Below, one piece after another: positions 58,421-64,000 of a DNA stretch of 64,000 nt (positions are counted from its first letter, which is position 1; every line of letters begins with the position of its first letter). Source of the DNA: Meandrina meandrites (lineage: Eukaryota; Cnidaria; Anthozoa; Scleractinia; Meandrinidae); NCBI GenBank assembly GCA_963693305.1, contig OY855907.1, forward strand, positions 30,689,801-30,753,800, read 5' to 3'. The position numbers were made by a program, and so were the translations under genes. The notes beneath the pieces were generated by a model that did no database searches, was not told where the DNA came from, and was given only the letters and a program-made list of their open reading frames with translations.

Positions 58421-61190
58421 CAGAAGTCATGGCAACTATATTCCAAAGCCTTTTTTAATTAGCAGTTCTATGTTTGTAGTTTTGTGTTCGACATTTAACG
58501 CTGTAACTCGCTCTTATGAACGGTCTCGTGTGTGCCCAATGAAATGCCCCAAGTGCCAGAAAAATTCGTGTGAAAGCGCGGCGATTTTATTATTTTTCTT
58601 AATATAGAAATATTCCCGTAATTTGACTGATTCGTGTGCAATAATAGTGATATATGTACAAGACTAAACGAAAACAATAAAAAATATTACAAACAATGCT
58701 GCTCGTGATAATACATTGCAAAGGTTAGATTGTCTATAATGCTTTTATAGTTTTCTGTTAACCTGGTACGTGTATCGTTTGTAACTTTTTTAGCGAACAT
58801 TATGTCATCATATCAGATAGTATTTTTGACTAATTTAAGCAGAGAGAACGCGTCAAATCTACATGCTAAACACTGTACGGTTGTCATCACCAATATATCG
58901 TTGTGTGAATAGAGTTTAATGAGAGTCAAATTATATCTCGGCAAATTCATGGTTTTAAGTTTAACGCGAATTTGAAGAAAAAAAATGATTAGCAGCTACC
59001 TCTGAGGTTTCTTTGGAGAATGATGACACTCGTAAATATTTTACTATTGAATTGATTAAGTGGTTAACCAGCAGTATGTGGCATCGCTTTTCACAAAATA
59101 ACTAACATTCTCCATGACAGCTAAGGGCTGACAGCAGGTATATTCGTGTTAATTTGTTGTCAGCACTTAGATTGAAAATATAACAGATAGATGCTTCCAG
59201 CTTCTGAGATACGTACGATCAGGCTAGAAGTACATACTGCATACTTTGTATAGATCAGCTGACAGGTAAGTTTTGTCAAATATAACACCACATCAAAAGC
59301 GCTCGTGTAAGTGTAAAACAAATCGTGAATGACAGTCACCTGGTTCAAGTAGGAATGTTCATCATCGTTGCTCATGACTTTAAATCAGTGTTTCATTTTC
59401 TTTTAATATCCGTCGTAAAACCTGTCCAAAATTTAAATTCGTGATGTACAGGAAGAAAGGTTATGAAAAGTAAACTCACTTATTCTAAAATATTCCCTAT
59501 CGAAACTGATTATTAAGAAACTAAACATCTAATACAGATACAAACCTTGGAAATATTTAACAGCTATCGTAAACAACGTCTTTTTTGCGAACGTTCTATT
59601 TAAAAAATTTGCATTTCATTGCCACATATTCTATAAATAAACTAAATAGCTACCAGTATTCTAAGCTAGATTATGCTGATAACAGTTTGTTTACCAAACA
59701 TATCTAAGAGGTATTTAGCCTTGAATGAGGGAAATATAAAGCTTGACATGGAAAGCAACTAATTATAAGAAGTGCTTTGGAATTGCTTTATTTTTTTATT
59801 AGGACCACGCTCAATTGGGTGCTTATATAGTAAAATAAGGCTGTTATTTATTAATATAAATGTATTTATGGATCTATCTCGAATACTTGAAGCTTACCGC
59901 TTTAATTTCTTTATGAAAATCTTTATCACATTATCAATCAGTCCATAATTTCGTCGATGAATAACATTATGTGTGATTCAGAACTCAAATCAACAAAACA
60001 AAACAAAAGTCAAAGGTACATATCATATTCAAGTTTCGTATTAATCTCCTTTTGGTAGACAACGACTAACTACAGATGCTAGAAGCAACAGTTTTCAATT
60101 TTCGTTCGTTGTTTGTCATCAAAATCCTTTTTATAGCAATTTTTGCTCCACTGGCTTTCTCGCCGTCACTAGTAACATTTAACATGGCCGAGCGGAGATA
60201 TGAAATAACTCTACGACTTTTTCAAATATAGGAGAGAAATTTCTTATATCCAAGTGACTATGTGATTTTCTTTTTATCAATAAAATTTAGTGGTATACCG
60301 AGTGGTAGGAAATAAAAAAAAACGCTATTCCGCCGTTATCCACATGTGTTTGATATATCGTCCTTGCCCACACGTGTCGATTTGCTACCACTCGGCGAGT
60401 CTCAGACAACAAATCGTCTTGAAGAAATTGCCAAAACTTGCAAGGTAGGCTTTTGTATTAATTTAAATTTCACCAAATTCGCCAACCAAAACGTTATTAA
60501 TCACATTTACGTAACAGACCAGGTGATATAAAATTATTTTCAAGCTGAATTCATCTCTCTTAAGCCTTTTTAGGCCAAATAGCGAGGCCCTCAAAATGGC
60601 CAATCTTGTAATTTGTTGCAATTTGCCTTGTATGTCTTGAATGCCTATGGACAAAATATAACGTTCCCCAAAAAGATGGTATGATATTTCGAAACTACAT
60701 TATCCATATTAGCTCTGCTGCTAATTTGGTTTCAAGAAAGTGAGTGCTTTGGGAAAAATAGCGAAATTGGTTTTGCTTGATTGTGCCGCTTGTCCAAATG
60801 GCCGACAGGCTTTATTACACAGCGTCAATTTTTTCCTTGTTCATAAACCTCAAAATACTTTTACAATAATTTTTATAAACTAGAAGAATGACTCTACTTT
60901 CTGCTGGAATTTCATTTGATTTGGTTTACATTTACCCGAGAACTAGCCTCGTATATTTTTACTTTTTGAGAGTGAAATTTTAGCTCAAAACATGAACCTG
61001 AGGCTTGCGTGATCAAGTGCGGTTACCATGGAAACAATACATCTGCCAATCAAAATATGGTCGTTTTTGTTCATCCCCCCAGGTAGCCTACCTCCACACA
61101 AAAAATGAAGGGGGGTTAAAAATTTTCATTTCCAAGTTTGCTTCACTTTCTCAGAGAACGGTTCTTAATGTGGTATAATCTTCCGCATAG
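58421..61190. other. Intergenic/upstream sequence, nothing supported
   Basis: AT-rich sequence with only short ORFs. A possible exon ending AAG/GTAGGC at 60443 (ORF from 60346) is not convincing. Confidence 0.4.
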
Positions 61191-61448
61191 GTAGGGTAGG
61201 TAAAGTCTGTATACGAGCCTAGGGGCCCATCAGGCCGAAGCTTCATCCCGGTTTCCGTAGCGTGAAGCGACTAGGGGTATTGCCAGCAGTAAATTCGCCG
61301 GTACCCATTTATACACCTGGGTGGAGAGAGGCACTATGAGAGTAAAGTATCTTGCCCAAGAACACAACGCAGTACCCCGGCCAGGGCTCGAACCCGGACC
61401 GCCCGAACCGGATTCCAGCACACTAACCATTAGGCCACCGCGCCTCCC
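61191..61448 (-). repeat. tRNA-derived SINE (ggaggcg type), copy 3, inverted
   Basis: The minus strand carries gggaggcgcggtggcctaat at 61448, the same body as 36441-36737, and ends in agactttacctaccc. Confidence 0.87.
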
Positions 61449-61964
61449 ACAATCTTCCGCATATCCAGCTTGAAAAACCCGGTTATATACCTTTCAATTA
61501 TACAAAGTTTTTTTTTTTAAATTTGAAAAGCGTTTATTCAGTAGATCTCAAATATTGAAGCTCTTGCTCATAACTATACACAAAAATTCAGATATAAATA
61601 TCGACAAAATAACCAATATTAATGATATCTTATAAATTACTAACGTTTTTTTGGCGAAACCAAATCACATAAAAAGAAGTGTAGCACATTTTGGTCAGAA
61701 TTGTGTGTTATTTTCCGTCAGTTACGCTATTACAGCAGTTACCAGTCCCACGCGACATTCATAATGTAAAAATCGTTGCATACATTTATATGAGCTCAAT
61801 AAATAATTATTATAATTATCATTATTATCATTATCAGACCAAAAAGGCTAGACGCAAGTTTGAGTTTTAGTGGATGTCAATCATCTCCGCCTCCTGGTTA
61901 ACGTTTCTCAAAATCTCAAGAATATTTTAAATCCTGTGTTCGAAACTGAAAAATCTTTTGTTTA

Positions 61965-62416
61965 GTTACAGTCAAGCGCGTCGAACCGTAGCCACCAGAC
62001 TTAGTTTTTGACATCTTTTTGACAAGTTTTTGATTAGTTAGATGGCTTCCGGTTGCACAACGGTTCATACGAACGATCTGTGAAACGTTCAGTTTCAACC
62101 TGTTTTACAAACCCAGAAGACATTTCCTGTACGAAAGGTTAAGTTTGACCAAATGTTTGTCGGCATAAAATTTATTTATCGTCAGTTGAACTTGGCATAA
62201 TCGCTCGTGTGAAACGTTGTTTGAAACCCTTTCAAACACTGACGTTTAAAGACGAATCATGCAACGGTTGATACCCCGCGTTCCATTTTTCAAAGCATCT
62301 GATTGGTAGTTTAAAGCAACCGGAAGCCGTAAAACACATCAAAGTAATCAAAAACTTGTCAAAAAGATGTCAAAAACTTTGTTGGGTGGCTACGGTTGGA
62401 CACGTTTGACTGTAAC
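61965..62416. repeat. Foldback DNA element with about 70-bp inverted ends
   Basis: gttacagtcaagcgcgtcga ... ccgtagccacc at the left is inverse to ggtggctacgg ... cgtttgactgtaac at the right. Stems continue through tttttgacatctttttgaca. The interior has no ORF. Confidence 0.8.
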
Positions 62417-62564
62417 ACATTACGATTTTAAGTTTTGTTTTCCCAACCAGAAATAAGAAAAGGTACAAAAATAAGTTTCGTGTGTGTAGATTTCCAAGAC
62501 ATTTTTATTGTCAGTCATGCACGCAAATGACCGTTGATGACGATGGAGAACATCAATCTTACTG

Positions 62565-62720
62565 GGCCATTTCCAAGTTGCCCTTTGCCTCATTTTCAAA
62601 ACGAGTCTTCGTGCGAAACCATTTAATTGAAAATGAGTTTGATTTGCATGAAAATGGACGGTCAGGTAAACACTTTTTCATATGATTGGTTCCGCACGAA
62701 AACTCGTTCCCAAAATAAGT
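62565..62720. repeat. Diverged copy of the 22906 foldback MITE
   Basis: It shares ggccatttccaagttgccct, caaaacgagtcttcgtgcga and the mirrored cgcacgaaaactcgtt. Confidence 0.65.
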
Positions 62721-64000
62721 GAAGTTTTAATTGTTTTGTACGTGATCAAAAGTTTGTTGGAAAATACAGTCATCGGGAAAACATGCCGAAATAAACATTT
62801 TCTAAAACTAATGTCTGCCTATCGAAGACATGCCGTTTAATTAGAACATGATTTCCGAACAATTCTCCGAGTCAGACTCGACGAATGTGTTCACCAGGTC
62901 ACTAGAATGTATTCTAATACATCATGCTTAACATTTTCCCTAAGTTTGGAGACAACAGACTAAATTTTTGCAGAGATGATTGACATCGATCGAAACTCAT
63001 CTTTTTGTCTAGAATTTTTGCTGTTAAGGTCGCGTGTGACTGTTAACCGCTGTAACTAAGTCACTTGTCCTTTCAGCTATATAAAAAACATATTGCCTTT
63101 CTGACGTAAACAGAGTAATTGGAGTTCACAAAACCACCCGGCCCCGATTCCAAAAAGTGGAAGGAGAACTCGTAATTCGCTATTTTGGTTGATATCTACC
63201 TTTTATTTCAAATCTAGCAGTTAATTTTCTAGGATGTAAACTTTTCTGTAAATAAAGATCTGTAGTTTCATAAGCGCTGAGAAAGTTACATTTTCAGTTA
63301 AACATTCTACTGTAATTACAAGCGATAACCAGGGAGATGTTGTTCATTTTACAAACTCCTTTTGACTAGTATAAAGTAGCACATACTCGTCTTGGGGATG
63401 GATCTGGAACAATTAGAATTTCTGACGCCTACGGGGAGAACTTTTCAGTGTTTTTGTGAGGCAAACTATTCAAGCTCAGAAGTCATCTAGAGAAAATTAA
63501 AAAAAATATGAAGTCAATAAGTGGACACTGATTTGTTGAAAAAAACAGGCGACCACATGTGACGAAGTTAAAATGGTTATATGAAAGAACAAAATATTTT
63601 GTACAATTCCCTGTGGGTTGTGCAGTCTCCTGGTCTCGGATCACAGTTGTCGTTTTGGCCTCTATTACATTTTCTCGTGAATATTCTGACACTCAAGTTA
63701 TAAATTTCAGGTAAATAACGAGATCATATTTACTGACACCGCTGATGATTTAGGGACGAAGAGGTGAGTATTTTCAATTACATTTGCAATAAATCAGCTT
63801 AACTTGGCTAACATATAAACACATTTAACAATTAGTCTACGAGCCCGAGTTTTCAATGGCCAAATAGTCAACGAGGCGCATTTAACTATAAGGATTAAAC
63901 TTACAATTTTATGTACAGGCCAAATGTCGCCAATAATTGTCCCTTTGAAAGGCAACGCTCGCAATCGAAATGAAAACAATGGGAGAACCAATCAGATTCT
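62721..64000. other. Sequence without supported features
   Basis: AT-rich; short ORFs only. Confidence 0.4.

Noticed and set aside
60346..60531. Possible exon ending AAG/GTAGGC
   Set aside because: There is a donor-like end but no convincing acceptor and no recognisable protein.

Overview
The window is eukaryotic, AT-rich, intron-rich DNA. Its coding content and its tRNA-derived SINEs, foldback MITEs, Penelope-like fragments, a Polinton and a tyrosine-recombinase retroelement suggest a cnidarian, most likely an anthozoan such as a stony coral. That placement is inference from repeat and gene families, not from a database match.

Host genes. Two paralogous ionotropic glutamate receptor genes face each other tail to tail. 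Gene A is on the plus strand: 11 exons between 1522 and 35165, with the 5' end outside the window. Gene B is on the minus strand: 13 exons between 55621 and 43810, plus a possible extra 5' exon at 58015-58140. Splice sites, phases and most exon lengths match exon by exon, and the assembled reading frames stay open. Both encode an amino-terminal domain, a bilobed ligand-binding domain, M1, a Q-type pore loop, an [13 protein letters not shown] M3 and M4.

Polinton. The 18-kb intron of gene A at 1728-19818 holds a 15,997-bp Maverick/Polinton (adintovirus-like) element at 3414-19410. It has 296-bp terminal inverted repeats that look identical, and a 5-bp flanking duplication. It carries protein-primed DNA polymerase B, integrase, a packaging ATPase, an adenain-type protease, major and minor capsid proteins, a PLA2-domain protein, basic core-like proteins, a collagen-like fibre protein and several unidentified ORFs. 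Two genes are interrupted: POLB by one in-frame TAG and the major capsid gene by one frameshift. The most unusual content is (i) a family of short nested palindromes dispersed only inside the element, often in frame within its genes, and (ii) terminal repeats that each contain a 204-bp near-palindrome able to fold as a hairpin.

Retroelements. The 8-kb intron at 25631-33721 contains a Penelope-like fragment into which a 4.8-kb Ngaro/DIRS-like element (27828-32652, minus strand) has inserted. It has gag, RT-RNase H and tyrosine recombinase, and an unusual copy of its own joined termini lies between gag and pol, inside what looks like a 401-nt intron. A second Penelope-like fragment (RT end plus GIY-YIG endonuclease) lies at 45357-46330 in gene B.

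The rest is intronic or intergenic: SINE copies, foldback elements (one with TTA target duplications at 38133-39091), microsatellites including a 270-bp GAA/TTC tract next to a splice donor, and stretches where I see nothing.
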